From contig KV419395.1 of the NCBI GenBank assembly GCA_001630475.1, positions 748,753 to 812,752 of the forward strand: a DNA stretch of 64,000 nt, written 5' to 3'. The notes below the pieces were generated by a model. It was not told the origin of the DNA, searched no databases, and saw only the letters and a program-made list of their open reading frames with translations. The position numbers were made by a program, and so were the translations under genes. This document shows, piece by piece, positions 20,690-33,804 of the stretch (within the stretch, counting starts at the first letter, position 1; every line of letters begins with the position of its first letter). The DNA is from Sistotremastrum niveocremeum HHB9708 (Eukaryota > Basidiomycota > Agaricomycetes > Sistotremastrales > Sistotremastraceae).

Positions 20690-23600
20690 ATGCATTCGTC
20701 GTCCTTTTCCACTTCTCCCTCTTCTTCCATATCATCTCTTTTCTCAGCAGGCTCTCACTCATCCAAGGGGGCCGAGCCGGCCAGCTTGCCATCTAGCATG
20801 CTTGCAACAGAGATGCCTCGTGCCAGAGTTTTACAGAAAACTCGTTCGGATAGAGAGGATACACATGCAAAGAGTTCATTGGGAATTGCCACTCCCCTCG
20901 GTGTTGCACGTGTCGAAGCTACCCCTTTAAACTCGTCCAACCCCTCTGGTCCATTACCTGTCGCCGGGGCGAACATATCGGCTTCCCAAAAATTCAAACG
21001 TGCTCTGGTTGGTAGGCGCAGAAAGGCCAAAGAGAACATGAAGGTACCTTCAACGGAAGTCGTAGCGTCCAATAGCGCTGAGCAGCTACCCAAGTTCTCA
21101 GACTCTACACTGCCCGTTCCACCACGACCCAGAGAGGCCCCTAGCTTCAAATCCCCCGCTTTGCCATTGTCTATTGCTACAGACGTAATTGATATCAAGG
21201 CAGCGGCCGCTCTTCCTACGTCCCCATCTTCACCTTCACCCCCGCCAGTGCCGCCCAAAAGTCCCCTTGACCTTTCCTTCACCTCTCCTGAATACACCCA
21301 GACCTCGCTTGCTCCAGGTCATTCCGACCCTGCTTCAGGCGCCGCGGCCCTCTATAATTCATCAGAATCAGACAGAAAGAACAAGGAGGATTGGAGGAAG
21401 AGTGATTCTACCCAAACGAGCTCTCATACGATTATGCCCTCGGATGCGAGGCCAAGGGCTGAATCACCCGACTCGACTCTATCCCCAATCCAATCCTTCA
21501 ATAGCCCTGCGCAGTTGAGTTCGTACCCTGAGCAGTTTGGACAGGAATCGTTGCAGCGGGACGACGTCGAGCCCATATTGAGCCGCAGAAATACTGTGAA
21601 GCGTCGTTCAGCTTCCTTGGATCTCGCCGAATTGCATATCCCCTCGGATTCATCTTCGGTTGAGCATCCGACTTCGGTATCAGACATCTTCCCTGAAAGA
21701 ACCGGTTACTCTGACAGCGAAGCCTCATTGCATCCTCGGAGGTCTTCTTTCAGAGCATCGCGCTCTTTTAAGCTGTCGTCCCTACCTTCTTCTGGGTTTC
21801 CTAGAGAAGGCTTCCAATTTCCCTCCTCCCAGCACGATTCTACTTCGTCAGGTTTATCCCATGGTGTCGAGCAAACATCAGAAAAGACAACCGGGAAATT
21901 TCGACAAACAGCAATCAGCTTCACCACTACCGCTGCAGTTTTGGCCGGCGGCCTGCGACGTCGGGCTGCGGAGCGAGTTGGTCGCGTGCTGGGGGCAGGG
22001 GGGCATAATTCTTCTTCCTCTTCATCTTCCATTGGGTTTCTGCTTTCCGGAGGAAATCGTAGTAGGACGTCATCTGCTCAAGATGCTTTGAACACCCACA
22101 ATCGTACACCAAATGCTCCATCAGGTGCATGGTCTGTTCACTCCGTCGGTTCCAGCTCTGAGTTCTCCGAAACACGCAAGTTTCCGTCATTAGGGACAGT
22201 TGTTCGAGAGCCTATCCGAATGAGTGGAGGGCTTGTTTTCGGCAGACCTCTGATTGAATGCGTTAGGGACACGAGATATGAGGGAGCTGTCTCATCCGCT
22301 CAGGAGACTGGTTCATTCTATGTCCCGTCACTTCTCGAGGATCGCATGATTCCATCACTAATCTTTAGGTGTGTCAAACATTTACAGCTATGGGGAATCG
22401 AGGAGGAGGGTGTCTTTCGGTCAGTGTATTTCAAGCGTCGTCAGGCGATGGTTCTTACGACGTATTCAGAATTTCTGGAAGGGCGTCGCACATCCAGAAG
22501 CTCAAGGCGGAATTTGATAGCGGTACGACGCCATTATCCGTAGCAATCAAATCTCTCATCGATTCTATCAGGTGCCGATTATGACCTTTCTGAGTGCTCT
22601 CCGAGCGAGCTGGACCCTCATGCGGTTGCGTCGATCTTCAAAACCTATTTTCGAGAATGTAGGCGCTTTGCTTTGCTTTCCACCACACGCTTACCGTCGA
22701 TCCAGTGCCTGAAACTATACTGACACGTCCCTTGTCCGGTTCCTTCGATCTCATCATGAGCATGGAGAAACGTATCAATCCCTTGTCTCAGTCATCGAGT
22801 AGTCTCCGAAGGGTCGTCCAACGTAGCCCGTCGGGTTCTACCCTATCTTCGCATTCGCTCACACCCTCCAACTCCAACCCCGATGATCTGACATTAGCTC
22901 TCTCGGCCCTGATCTATCGCCTCCCACGGGAAAACAGAGATCTTCTCAAGACACTGACTGAGTTGATCACGGAGACAGCCAGCAAAAGTGCCATCAATAA
23001 GATGCATTTGGATAATCTCCTCCTTATATTCTGTCCCACTCTCGGCATGAAGCCTGCACTCTTGCGTCTATTGTGTCAGAATGAGCAGATATGGGTGTAC
23101 ACCGAACCTGACCAGTCCAATCAAACATTACACCGTGCCGCATCTAGCAGCTCGGATGCAGCCCACCATGACGTCGAAGCGCAGGCAGATAGTGACAATA
23201 CTCTCTCCGAGTCCTCGAGTGCCAGATCTCTACATGACTCTATCCAAGAGGATGAGTCGTCTGGAGAAATAGGTTCGTACGGGCCTCATCTGAGAGCTCG
23301 AAGAACTCACGGAAGACGGGTGCCAGTACCTGCCATGTTGGCAGAAGATGTTGTGCCCGACTCCGTTTCATTGCTCGACGAGGTTTTGTCGGAGTCGTCG
23401 CACCAATCCCACGAGTCTCAGGTCTCTTCTACTTACCCCCTCTCCACGAATTCCGCTGGTTCTCCAGTACATCCTACTGTGCGTGAGCCGGTGGACGCAC
23501 AATCATCTGAATCTGCGAATTTGAACATACCACCACCGTCCCCATCTGAAGGCGCTTCTGTATATCACTCCGAGGACCATACGTTGCATGTGCAAATTCC

Positions 23601-24429
23601 GGACACAACCCCTCCGGCCGTCAACTTGGAGCTTGAGTCATCCCGTCCTGTCACCCTGTATTTGGACCCATGCACAGAAATTCCTTCTCTGCCGTCATCT
23701 CCCATATCACCAATCTCACCCCCTACTCCTACTCTTCCAAAAGCTCGCCTCATCGACCGGTCTTCCTTCAAGAAACGTCTATCGTTCCTTCAAATAACCC
23801 CGGCGGAGAACTCGAGTTCTTCTCCCCATTCTCCTAAGACAGGGTCGTCACAAGATGACCTCAAGTCACCATCGTCAATCCATTCCGGGCCGTCAACTCC
23901 CAGCGGCCTTCATCATGCGCTATCATTCCCGTTTCTACGCTCCTCGAAGACTGCGCCACTCAGCGCATCGCCTCTTGCGTCTTCACCAGCATCCGAAGGA
24001 CGCAGATTGTCTCGACGTTCCTCGCTCGGCATGTTCTTTGGCAAGCGAAATAATAGCGAGCTGGAAGCAATCGTGGATCATTCCTCGCTGACGTCCGGAG
24101 CTAGAATTGGCCCTTTGCCCCCATTCTTGACTTTGCCCTTGGAGTCACCAGGCCTCAGGATTGGGTTCGGAATCGATGAGAATGTGGCTGAGGACTCCCA
24201 TGGCTACACCGATGTTCCTGCGCTTCCTCAGGAACCGACAATCCTTGATCAGAAACAGGTGCACTCACAAGGAAGCGTGTCAGACGTGCCGTCGAGTACT
24301 GCTCGCGATCTGACTCTGTCTGTGCCACAAGCAACTTCAAAGGCTCCTCGCATTGCATTACAAACTTATTCTCCACTAGAATCGAACTGGGCGGAAAGTG
24401 TTCTGTCTGCTACTCACTCACATTCATAA
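20690..24429 (+). CDS. RhoGAP domain protein
   Basis: This is a GTPase-activating protein for Rho-family switches, acting in polarity or wall signalling. The first 500 residues are Ser/Pro-rich and disordered. The RhoGAP domain follows: GLVFGRPLIECVRDTRYEGA, VPSLLEDRMIPSLIFRCVKH, then GIEEEGVFR|ISGRASHI joined across an intron (the Arg finger is the R of GVFRISG), DLSECSPSELDPHAVASIFK, TYFRELPE and LIYRLPRENRDLLKTLTELI, then NKMHLDNLLLIFCPTLG. Three GT-AG introns fall inside the domain. The C-terminal 400 residues are again disordered, with Ser/Pro tracts (SPISPISPPTPT) that look like phosphorylation targets. The ATG at 20690 is chosen; the frame opens six bases earlier only with TTG. The exact Rho partner cannot be told from sequence. 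Confidence 0.9.
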
Positions 24430-24705
24430 TGATTCATTTTTCGGAATTGGGGAGGAACATCTGGGATGTACTACCATATATGCATGTTAATATTATTCGG
24501 GTTGTGGTTACGCGTTGCTCGGGCAGGATTGAATTTCTGAGTCAGATAGAGCCGTGCCACATCGGAGCGACGCGACTCAGTCAGACAAATAAGCATCCGC
24601 TTGCGGCCGTGGGCGCCAATTAGAATCGATCACGCCCCTGCATCTCTATTTGAACTCAAGTGGGTCTCTTGCGCATGTACACCTTCGCTCCTTCCACCGT
24701 GTCCC

Positions 24706-26776
24706 ATGGCTCACTCTATCTCGCACCGCACACCGAGTGCGCAGACCGTCACAGACGATGTCCCCGACTTCTCTGCCAATTTTCTTGACAAGGATCCCAG
24801 AACATCCAAAATGCGTTCAATATATCTCCAGATCATGGGCAAGGGGGTTTTAATGACAATAGTCGCTGTCATGGCAGTCCTGAGCATATATTGGGGAGCA
24901 TTGTGGCAGACGGGAAACGACATAAAAAACCTCACTGGTTTCATCATCGTCAGTCTCAGTTTCAACCTGCTATTTTTTCCGCGACTCGTCTCAATGCTAC
25001 GTCGTACGACGCGTTTCAGGACTTTGATGGGGGAGCAATAGGTCAAACTGTGACGCAGACCTTCCTTGGCGTGAACGGAAAACCTGCTCAGTTGACTTGG
25101 GTCACTGTTCCAGCCAGTAACTTTCCCGGCGGTGAGAGTGACGTCATCGATGCAGTGGTACAAGAGAAATGCTGGGCTGCGGTTGCAAGTGAGGCCTCTC
25201 AAATCAAGAGTAGAACCAGTACTGACGAGCAAAAAGTTAACCCCAATGCATCCGCGAACCTGGCGAAAGCGATCGCAAATGCGGATGCGACTTATAATGG
25301 AGCTCTGGCCGTTACAGGGTACGCTGCAGAAGCGAGGAATGAGAACAGCTAGTATGTGGTATTATGGATCATTCGCTGCGTTGACTGACATTTTTCAGTC
25401 CACTTTTCATCCTTCCTAATGTTCGTGAAACTGGTTATCAACAAATGCCGCACTCATATTTGCAAAGATCCAAACACCAATGTCCACCGCTATGCAAACC
25501 TTCGCTATCCAAAATGCCGCATCTCTGGCAACAAGCAGAAACGTAACTCAACTCATTTCTGCAGCTCCAAGTGTCGTTCTCCAGCCCGTTGGCTTCGTGA
25601 TGAACAATGTTAGGCCTTTCGACGTCCCAGTGTCAGTACCCCAGCAACCGAAATCAAACTTTTATTCATGTAAATTACAGAGCGTCGGCTGTGGATTTCG
25701 TGGGACTGATTTACTTGTTGATTATCTCGGTGCGTATCATCGTTTGCCTGCACGGCTTGACGGCAGACTAAAGCTCTTTCCAGTTCATCATGGCGGTATT
25801 CAATACACCCGTCTGCTATACTTCTGTTATGCTTACGCCACCTCCCAGCTTATGAACTTCAACGCTCGTGAAGCCTCCGGCATGAACAAGGTGTTACGAA
25901 CAAGTTCTCTGATACGCCTCCGGATCATAGTCCCTTTCATAGCCTACTTCTTCCTTTCGGTTTGTCCTGTTTTCGTTCAGTGATGAGGCTGCTAACGGCA
26001 AGCCTAGTGGTTCTATTCCCTCCTCAGTCTTGCCTTTCAAGTTCCTTTCAGTCGAAAGTAAATCTAATGACCAAGCTTTTACTGTTCGATGGTTCAACTC
26101 ATGCTCTGGCTTCAGATTCGGGCATGCGGGCTTCGTCATCTACTGGGCAATGTCTTATCTCGCAATGTGTGCTTTGTAGGTTTCTGCTTGCTATCATTGT
26201 GGTCTTGAAACTTATCTTTATTCCAGGGGCCTAGCTATCGAGGCGCTTGTTACTTTGTTAACACCGAGATTCATTCCATTTTTCCTTATAACTTGGATTA
26301 TAGGTACCATCGATTATTTTATGCATGAATTTGGCTAACGCAGAATAGTCAACGTCTCTGTGTGCTTCTATCCGATTGAGATCCTCCCCGGCGTATTCAA
26401 AGTGAGCCCTGAAATTGTGGTAGTATATTCATTCTCATGCTCGCGATCTAGTATGGTTATGCGTCTCCTTTCTACAATGTTTCACGCACAGTGCGAACAA
26501 TCGTGTTTGAGACCAGAAATAATTGTATGTCTTTCGTGACTGCGTCCCAATCTCCAGTGCTAACCACCTATCATTATACAGTGGGGCTTAATTTTGGTGA
26601 CTAAGGTTTCTTCATTTGCGCATAGGAGAAGCTAACAGACTCTAACAGGAGTTCAATTTGCGTGGATCGGTATATCCTTGATTACGGTCACCCTATTCCA
26701 ACTTTTTATGCGGAGGTCCGTGATCAGAGCTGCGCGTAGCAATGCACGGCAACAGAAGGACGAGAAGGAGGTTTGA
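24706..26776 (+). CDS. SNG1-like DUF3533 membrane protein
   Basis: This multi-pass membrane protein belongs to the fungal SNG1 (nitrosoguanidine resistance) / DUF3533 family. The start MAHSISHRTPSAQTVTDDVP leads to a first membrane helix (GKGVLMTIVAVMAVLSIYWG). After an intron comes the lumenal strand DFDGGAIGQTVTQTF and a soluble domain (LTWVTVPASNFPGGESDVID, NADATYNGALAVTGYAAEAR, TLAIQNAASLATSRN). At least five more helices follow (IYLLIISFFIMAVFNTRLLY, FIAYFFLSLFYSLLSLAFQV, GHAGFVIYWAMSYLAMCALG, FFLITWIIVNVSVCFYPIEI, QFAWIGISLITVTLFQLFMR). It ends in a basic cytosolic tail (RAARSNARQQKDEKEV). This ABC-2-like arrangement is typical of the family. Substrate is unknown; drug or lipid export has been proposed for relatives. 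Confidence 0.85.
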
Positions 26777-26881
26777 AGTAAAGGCACAAGCGGGGCTTCC
26801 ATTCCTATAATTAACATATCATACATCGTATATCGCTGTCGTTCCTTCCATAATCAGTAATACTCAGTCATCGCTATCTTA

Positions 26882-29800
26882 TTACCATTGTAGCAATGTC
26901 CCGTGGCGCAACTGTCCTTGAATGGTTGCCGGTGATCGGCGGTTAGTATAAACTCGGAGACCCAGAACAACATCTTCTGATTCGTCCGGTCCCTATAAAC
27001 ACCAAGTAAGGCACGAGTAGGAGGACATGATGGGCTACTCACCGAATTGTTCAGTTTGTCTAGTTCTTCCGGTCCGTCGATAGTGATGTAGTGATGATCT
27101 GCCGGATGGGAGGCGTTGCGAATACAGTCGTCACAAAACTCGTGTTGCAAACATGCAGTCCTTCGTAAAGACAGATTAATCCCGAGACAAAATAATGAAA
27201 GTGACTGTCTCTTACTCCAAACAGACATGTCGTGCGCCAGCCGGATTCCTCTAGCGGAGCTATGAGTTTCAGATCATTGTTGACACGCTGTTTACGAACC
27301 TCACACCCAAAGCATTTCCACTCTGTGGCGTTGAATGACGGCTGGACGGTCGGAAGACTTGGTACAACCGCAACGGGTGAATGGTTTATAGTGGCTACTC
27401 CATTCGGGATAGGAGGAGAGGGAGGTCGCGAGGCCAGACCTGGGTGCGGCTCGTGAATGGGATCGTGCGTGATGCCATTAGAGAGCCCTAGTGTCGATCT
27501 TGCAGAGGTATAGCTCCCTGGTATTTCCGGAATAGGACTGCTCATAGTTCGCATCGTGTCTCGCACAGTCAAGTTATTAGTCTTCACGGAGAGCGTCATT
27601 GAAACTTCGACGGGAGCCACGGTCTCATGAGAAGAATCCTCCTCTTCAATCGTCGAGACCGTCTCAGCGGGCGAAGGTGGCAGCGGTATCTGATCAGGCG
27701 AAAGCGCCTTAGGAGAATCCACAACGTTGTGGCCGTCCTCGGATCGAGGTCCATCGTGCGGAGAGGCGGGAGGCTGAATGGCATATGCAGCCCGGTGGTC
27801 ATCTTGAGCTTTCTTCTGCTTTGAGTATACATCATATTCCAGTGCTACCAGATCTTGGCCGGCGAACATGTCAGCTTTGTTGGTTAAAACTGTGTTCTGA
27901 TTACTATGGGGGGGGGAGACATTAGGATATCGTCTCCTTGTAGAACAATGTCAAATACCTTCGATCGAAGTCTGTAATATTGGTGGTAAAAGTTATTTAG
28001 GAGATCTAATTTCTAGAAACTAGATGGAGGGCTCACTGATTGCACGGGAGCGCGCATATCCTGCTTCAGCCATGACTCTGGACAATTTTCTTTTATCCAC
28101 ATTGTCCAAGTTTTGCGACCAATCCTATGAAGCAAATCATTGGTCTGGCATCACACCGAGTTAGGCGAAAATACCTTATCCCGAATGATTGATCGATCAA
28201 GACGGACCTACGAAACGCGTCAGACAAAGAGATGTGGTAATAGGAAAGTCTGAAATCCCACATGGACGACATAGTCACCACTTTCAAACTCTCCTTCGAG
28301 GTGCTGTGTACGCTTCCAGAACACAGAATGGGCTGACGAGTGATATATCTCTGTGTCGCCCTTTTTGTAGATTACAAAATCAAAAGTCCAAGCAGATGTT
28401 CCCGATATGTCTCTGAAGTATCTGTCGTCCAATTGCCCTAGAACAACCACTGCAAACGTTGGTTCTGGTAAGGTGAAAGTAACTTGAGCGACATGAGAGT
28501 CGGCTTCGTAACAAATAAATATACGACACTACTCACATGATATATCGCCGTAGTCCCATGCACAAGGAAAACTGCGAGGTTTGCAATTCAGCCAATGTGA
28601 TGACATGCACCACGACGAATCAAAAATCCGTGTTCTAACAATCACAGTCCAAGTATTCAAGAAATCCTCGTCTAATGTCGTTCAGTTAAATCGTAAAGAT
28701 CAAAGAAGGCCCTTACATTCCATAATGAACACGCCGTCATCTCCAAACTGATGATCTAGGGCATCGAGGGCTTCTAACCATTCCCCGCTCCACTCCTTGC
28801 TACCATCGCTCCAGCGACCGGTCCACTCTGCTCGTGACCACGGATTCCGTATTTTGAGGAATCGCCTGTTTTTCACTTCAGTGGCTTTGATCACAGAATA
28901 GGAGTGCCCTGAGATGATCCATAAGTAGAACTGAGTCTGATATGGGAGTACATACTCATCAAAAGTCCTGAGATACTCATGAGAAAATAGTGTGACGAGA
29001 AGAGTTTTGTACTCGCCTTCAACCTGGACACTGATTGTTTCGTCTACTCCCGGCATGCTATAAAGGTAACAAGCAAATGCACGGTCATAGTTGGCCCGAA
29101 GCATTTCCGATTCCCAGAATTCGTTCGGGTCCATGATGTCCTATATCAACGTCATTTGAGTGAAATTTGGTTGCGACCATTGATATGCCACATGCATTGG
29201 TGTGGAAAACAGTAGAAACTCCTCTATTGAAAGGAGTTGTTAATTGCTGGCGGAAAGAGAAACGACAGAATTCATACCCTGTCAAGTCCTCTGCGGCCTC
29301 ATCGCAATGACCCCCGTCCATGCTCGCAAAATCACCATGAAGCTTCGCAAAGGCCTTCTCAATCAAAGGGCTGCCAGATGCAACGTTCAGGTGATCGAGT
29401 CGCTAACAAATCATGCACTAACACCCAGGTTTCATTCTCTTGTCTAGATCGCGCGAAGAATAAAGTCTTGCCGCCTTTTCTCGCAGCCAAATTATATTTC
29501 TCTTTGTCTTGATGATAGAGCGTTTTTTCCTGGTGCTGTTCAAATTTGTTCTTGGGTGCCGATGGAAGAGATCGGTACCTTATAGCTCAGCTCTTCATAG
29601 TGTGGCACGGAAACAAACAACTGATCATCGATTATGACATCGACCCATTCGCAGTCGCGCCAGAATATGAATCCATACACCCCAGCCTAGAGCAACTTGA
29701 GCCTAGTGAAGATGATAACTGACAGTTTCAAAGGCACCTTCTCGTCACGCTGAAGGCAAGTTAGAATGGGTGTAAGAGAGAGGCTAGCTTGGCACTCACA

Positions 29801-30440
29801 TCTACACACATCTTCTCGATGAGACCGGGAACGGTGGCAACCGTCCCCAGGGCCGAGAGAAACCAACAATCACCTAATGCTCCTTGTACAATATCTCTGC
29901 AGAATATGTCAGTGAAAGCCAGGTTGCAATACAGTCACATACGTCGACTCTGGTCGCCCTATGAAGAATTTAGGGTCTTCGAAGATTTGGTGTATACGTG
30001 ATACTCCGGCTGGACTGAAGCGCTCATTCTCTTGACTGACGAGGTTCTGTCAGGATGGTGATCATGGGGGCTTGCGAAGCGTACGTCATAAGTCCATGCA
30101 AGCACCTCTCTCTATCTTCCTCTAGATCGAATTCGATATCACTACACGGGATAGGTCAGGTGCAGTCGAGCTCGATGAACCGACGATGGTACCGGAAGCG
30201 ACAATTGCGTCTCTTGCAGTCCTTAACAATCCTTCTGACCTTGGCCTTGCAACGATCTATGGCTTTGCTGAGTTCTTGAGTGACCAAGAGCCCTGCCTTG
30301 TCGAGGTGCTGCTGCTGTGGAAGTTGTTGGCCAGGGTACCGAAGCAATGAGTTCTGTGGCAGAGGTGTCGGCCGACCAGGTTCAGTCGGCTGGGTTGGGA
30401 TTGTCTTTCTCAAGAACGTCGAGGTCAATGCATTGAACAT
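26882..30440 (-). CDS. Calpain-family cysteine protease
   Basis: This is a calcium-protease family member with a papain-like catalytic core. The ATG is at 30440 (MFNALTSTFLRKT). A basic N-terminal helix follows (DRCKAKVRRIVKDCKRRNCR), then GALGDCWFLSALGTVATVPG with the active Cys. Next come GFIFWRDCEWVDVIIDD, DLTGYEFCRFSF-like segments, SGHSYSVIKATEVKNRRFLK with the active His, and IRNPWSRAEWTGRW with the active Asn. C2-like domain III sequences continue to about 28000. The C-terminal third is disordered and then ends in a Cys-rich module (ECFGC-type WKCFGCEVRK and CLQHEFCDDCIRNASHPADH) resembling a ZZ-like zinc finger. Removing a last GTGAGT intron gives the ending VLGLRVYTNRRSPATIQGQL and TAA at 26882. 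All three catalytic residues are present. Confidence 0.85.
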
Positions 30441-30863
30441 GGTTGCGGGATTCGTGTGCGTCGAGCTTGTCCGTTCAGATCGTCCGCTTATGAGGCGCTG
30501 AGGGGTACCGCCACCGGTAACTCAATTATGATACCGGCGCACAGGGTTGAGAACGAGTAAATTAATTGCCGAATTTCAGTGGCGAAAGTTGCTGAACCGA
30601 CTCCAAGGCTCGTCGAAGTCACAGAGAACGTTCAGATAACAGTATTCGACCATGAAGAGAGCCCGGAGTCGGTTACGACGAGCCTCGAACGGAAGCTCTT
30701 CCCCGCGCTCTAGTCACGTCGAGTCACGACATTGCAGTCATTCGTCCAGTCCAGCCATAAATGACCCTCTGTCGTCGATAACCAGTCATATCTTTCAAAC
30801 GCTACTTGTACCATAGACACCTCCCCGTCCGCCCCCACCTTCAATCTAACTAATTCTGCTGTC
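30441..30863. other. Divergent intergenic region, calpain / GTPBP1-like
   Basis: About 420 bp separate the two divergent genes. It contains an open run on the plus strand (about 30560-30710) without a start and no recognised elements. Promoters for both genes are expected here. Confidence 0.4.
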
Positions 30864-33320
30864 ATGGCTTCTACAGACAACTTGAACGACATTTCTGACG
30901 AAAGCTACCTCCAGGTTCTGCCCAGTATACTCGTATTGAGTCCGATACTCTGCTTATTTCAGCGCATTCTTAGGAATTAATCTTCGGCGTTGATGGTACC
31001 GAAGACACCAAACTGAGGAACCTGCTTGCTTCTTTGCTAACGAGTAATCGCGGGGAATACGTTATTCGAATAGGACTTCAACCCTCTCGACTAGCACTAT
31101 TCTCTGACGAACCCCCAGAGTATCCAAAGGACTGGTCCGGAGTGGAGCGCACCGTCGATGAGATCAAATCTGGGCAGGCCACGGTCTTTCGAACAGCTGA
31201 CGAGATTGGGGCCAAGGCCTCTATCCTTTTCCAATCTCTGCAGCCCTCTCCTGGAATGATAATACTGCTACGCCTTCCTCCCGAGTCAATATCCTCCGTT
31301 GCTGAAGTTCGTTGTGCTGTTATTGGCAATGTGGATTCCGGAAAATCTACGACCCTGGGCGTCCTAACTCGTGGTGGATTAGATGATGGAAGAGGAAGAG
31401 CCCGTGTTAGTCTCTTTCGACATAAGCACGAGATTGAGAGCGGCAGAACCTCGAGTGTAGGCATGGAAGTGAGTGCCTGCCACTGCAGTCGAATCATTGA
31501 TCTAAGCTCTTGCCCGGATAGATTCTCGGCTTCTCGCCCGAAGGTATGCCCGTTCAGCCAGGCACCTCGCACTCTTCCGACATTGAGGTGATTCGCCGGG
31601 AGAAGCTGAGCTGGGATCAGATATCCGCCAGGAGCTCGAAAGTAGTGTCATTCATTGGTTCGTTAATGCAAACGTACTTTAATACCATAGTCATTTCAAA
31701 CGCCTGTAGATCTCGCCGGACATGAGAAATATCTCAAGACGACACTATACGGATTGACATCTAGCGCCCCTTCTCTCGTCGTCTTGATGGTCGGAGCAAA
31801 CGCCGGGGTCGTAGGAATGTCCAAAGAGCATCTGGCGATTGCTCTAGCGCTCAGCGTCCCGATCGTTGTTTGCATCACCAAGGTACCAAGGTTTTTCGAT
31901 CGTGCGAAATAGTTTCTGCAATTCACAACGACAGATTGATATGACCCCTCCGAATATTCTTGCCGAGACTGTCGAGCAAGTCACCAAGATCTTGAAAAGT
32001 CTCGGATGCAGGTCCGGCTCTTTTGCGGTGCTGTCGTTGGTTGATCACGCAGTTCTCATCCCCCTTTACCCAGGAAGCAACCTGTTTTTGTGAAGTCAAT
32101 GGAACAAGCGGTTGAGCTTCCCGAAGTCTTTGCACAAGAGAAGTTCGTTCGCGTTGCAAGCGCCAAATTTACTTGTTGACGAGGTTTAGACTATGCCCGG
32201 TTTTCCAAGTATCAAATGTCACGGGCGAAGGGTTGGATTATGTGTGTATTTACGAAGCTTAACCCGGTATTCACAATGACCGTTATGCAGATCCGAATGT
32301 TCCTGAATTTGCTCCCGCCCAGTGATGGTGATCAGGACAAATTCTCCAAAGATAATCCACTGGAGGTGTGTTTGTTTCGTGTTTGTTTCACCTACCTGAT
32401 TTGGTGACACATTTGATCAGTACTCTATCACCGAAGGTCAGTGGCGACTTTGATTGATGTTTCTTCTGATAAGTGATGGAACCTTCCAGTCTGGTCCGTG
32501 CCTTATGTTGGCACTGTGGTGAATGGAATTCTGAACGCTGGGATCATCAAGGCAGGTGATCCTGTCCTATTTGGCCCGGACACCATCGGCGGCTGGACCA
32601 GCACAGTGGTGAAGAGTATTCAGAGGAAAAGGCAAGCAATGCTCTTCAAACCAACTACTCTTCCGAGGCTGAAACATGCGCAGGGCCCCTGTCAATTCCG
32701 CGGAGGCCGGCCAATGTGTCTCGTTAGCTTTGAAACGCGTCAGAAGGTCTGCGGTCAGGAAAGGCATGGTTATTATTGCCAAGACCGAAACCCCACCGAA
32801 AGGCAAGTCTCCGTCATCACCAACTTGAGGTTCACTTTACAAAGAGAATGCAGCGATTCGACACTTTGAAGGACAAGTCCTCATTCTATAGTGAGTCAAA
32901 ACGGCCATTCTGTGCGCCATCAGTGTCCGACCTTTGATCAGTCACAATACGACGTTGCAGAAGAACTACCAGGTTTGAAATTTGGCTTCTCATGATATAC
33001 GTTGGCTAAACTGTTCTCAGGCCATGTTACACTGCGGAGTAAACGCTTCCCTTCCTAAAACTATACATGAAACTCAATGTGGCTCTGCAGGCAGTCAGGC
33101 AAACAGTCCGAATTACGGGAATGGACAACCCGCAGGGGATACTGAGGACCGGGGACCGCGCGAAAGTGGAATTTGAGTTTATCACGAATCCCGAGTATAT
33201 CAAAGTAGGGCAGAAGTTACTTTTCCGAGAAGGAAAAACCAAGGTAGGGACATGCACTTGCTCAGAAAACTGCAGCTGAAGGATTCAAAGGGTTTGGGTG
33301 TCGTGTCGCGGCTGCTGTAA
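30864..33320 (+). CDS. GTPBP1/2-like translational GTPase
   Basis: This EF-Tu-family GTPase is related to animal GTPBP1/GTPBP2. Exons give [37 protein letters not shown] and [20 protein letters not shown] (G1). Then come [13 protein letters not shown] (switch I), [20 protein letters not shown] (G3), [12 protein letters not shown] (G4), [20 protein letters not shown] and [20 protein letters not shown]. After two GC-donor introns, [20 protein letters not shown] and [31 protein letters not shown] follow. The end is [39 protein letters not shown] and GLGVVSRLL. All GTPase motifs are kept, and the length and order match GTPBP1. Relatives help rescue stalled ribosomes and mRNA turnover; which role applies here is not visible. 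Confidence 0.9.
32632..32683 (+). other. GC-AG intron A in GTPBP1-like gene
   Basis: The donor is AAAAG|GCAAGC and the acceptor ATGCGCAG. Removal of 52 bp joins [16 protein letters not shown] across a split Arg codon, matching the family; read-through gives another frame. Confidence 0.8.
32803..32844 (+). other. GC-AG intron B in GTPBP1-like gene
   Basis: The donor is GAAAG|GCAAGT (U1 consensus apart from C at +2) and the acceptor TACAAAG. The 42-bp segment carries an in-frame TGA; its removal joins [15 protein letters not shown] in frame with the rest of the gene. Confidence 0.75.
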
Positions 33321-33804
33321 ATTTAACTGTACAATCGATGTAAGCGTAGCACGTGGTGGGAAGAAGACGGGGAAAGTTGGCCGTTATGTCCGTTAATTCC
33401 GATCAGTGAGTTGCCGGGCTTCGCGAAGGCGGGAAGAAGGCTTGATGCCTGATCAGAGTGCAATATGAGTTACGGTCGCTTTCCCAGAGATCACTAGCCC
33501 AGTGTTTGTTATGTGCGATTATTAATTTAATGATTTCTGAATGTCCTGCTGAACAGACTGCACCGCCTTGTTCTGCGCACCTTTGATTGCCAGAGTCTGC
33601 TCACCATCCGAGTCGAAGCTGAGGTCTGAGGGTCTTCGAGCCGACGCGGGGCAATTAAAAAGAAATTCACAAATAACCAATAACCCGCCACCCGATGTCC
33701 ATCATTCGTTCCACTCACTTCCTGTCGTCCTTTCTTCGTCCCAGCATCGCCCTCGACGTAATCCAGCCACCACTCACCAGTGTCTCACTCGACCGACACT
33801 CATC
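33321..33804. other. Intergenic promoter region of the C2H2 gene
   Basis: This 480-bp stretch is followed by the C2H2 gene. The last 150 bp is C/T-rich, as leaders of expressed fungal genes often are. No gene was seen. Confidence 0.4.

Noticed and set aside
27905-27920. Poly-G run as a regulatory element in the calpain gene
   Set aside because: It is a simple homopolymer beside an exon edge and may be a splice-branch spacer or a sequencing artefact; no wider structure was seen.
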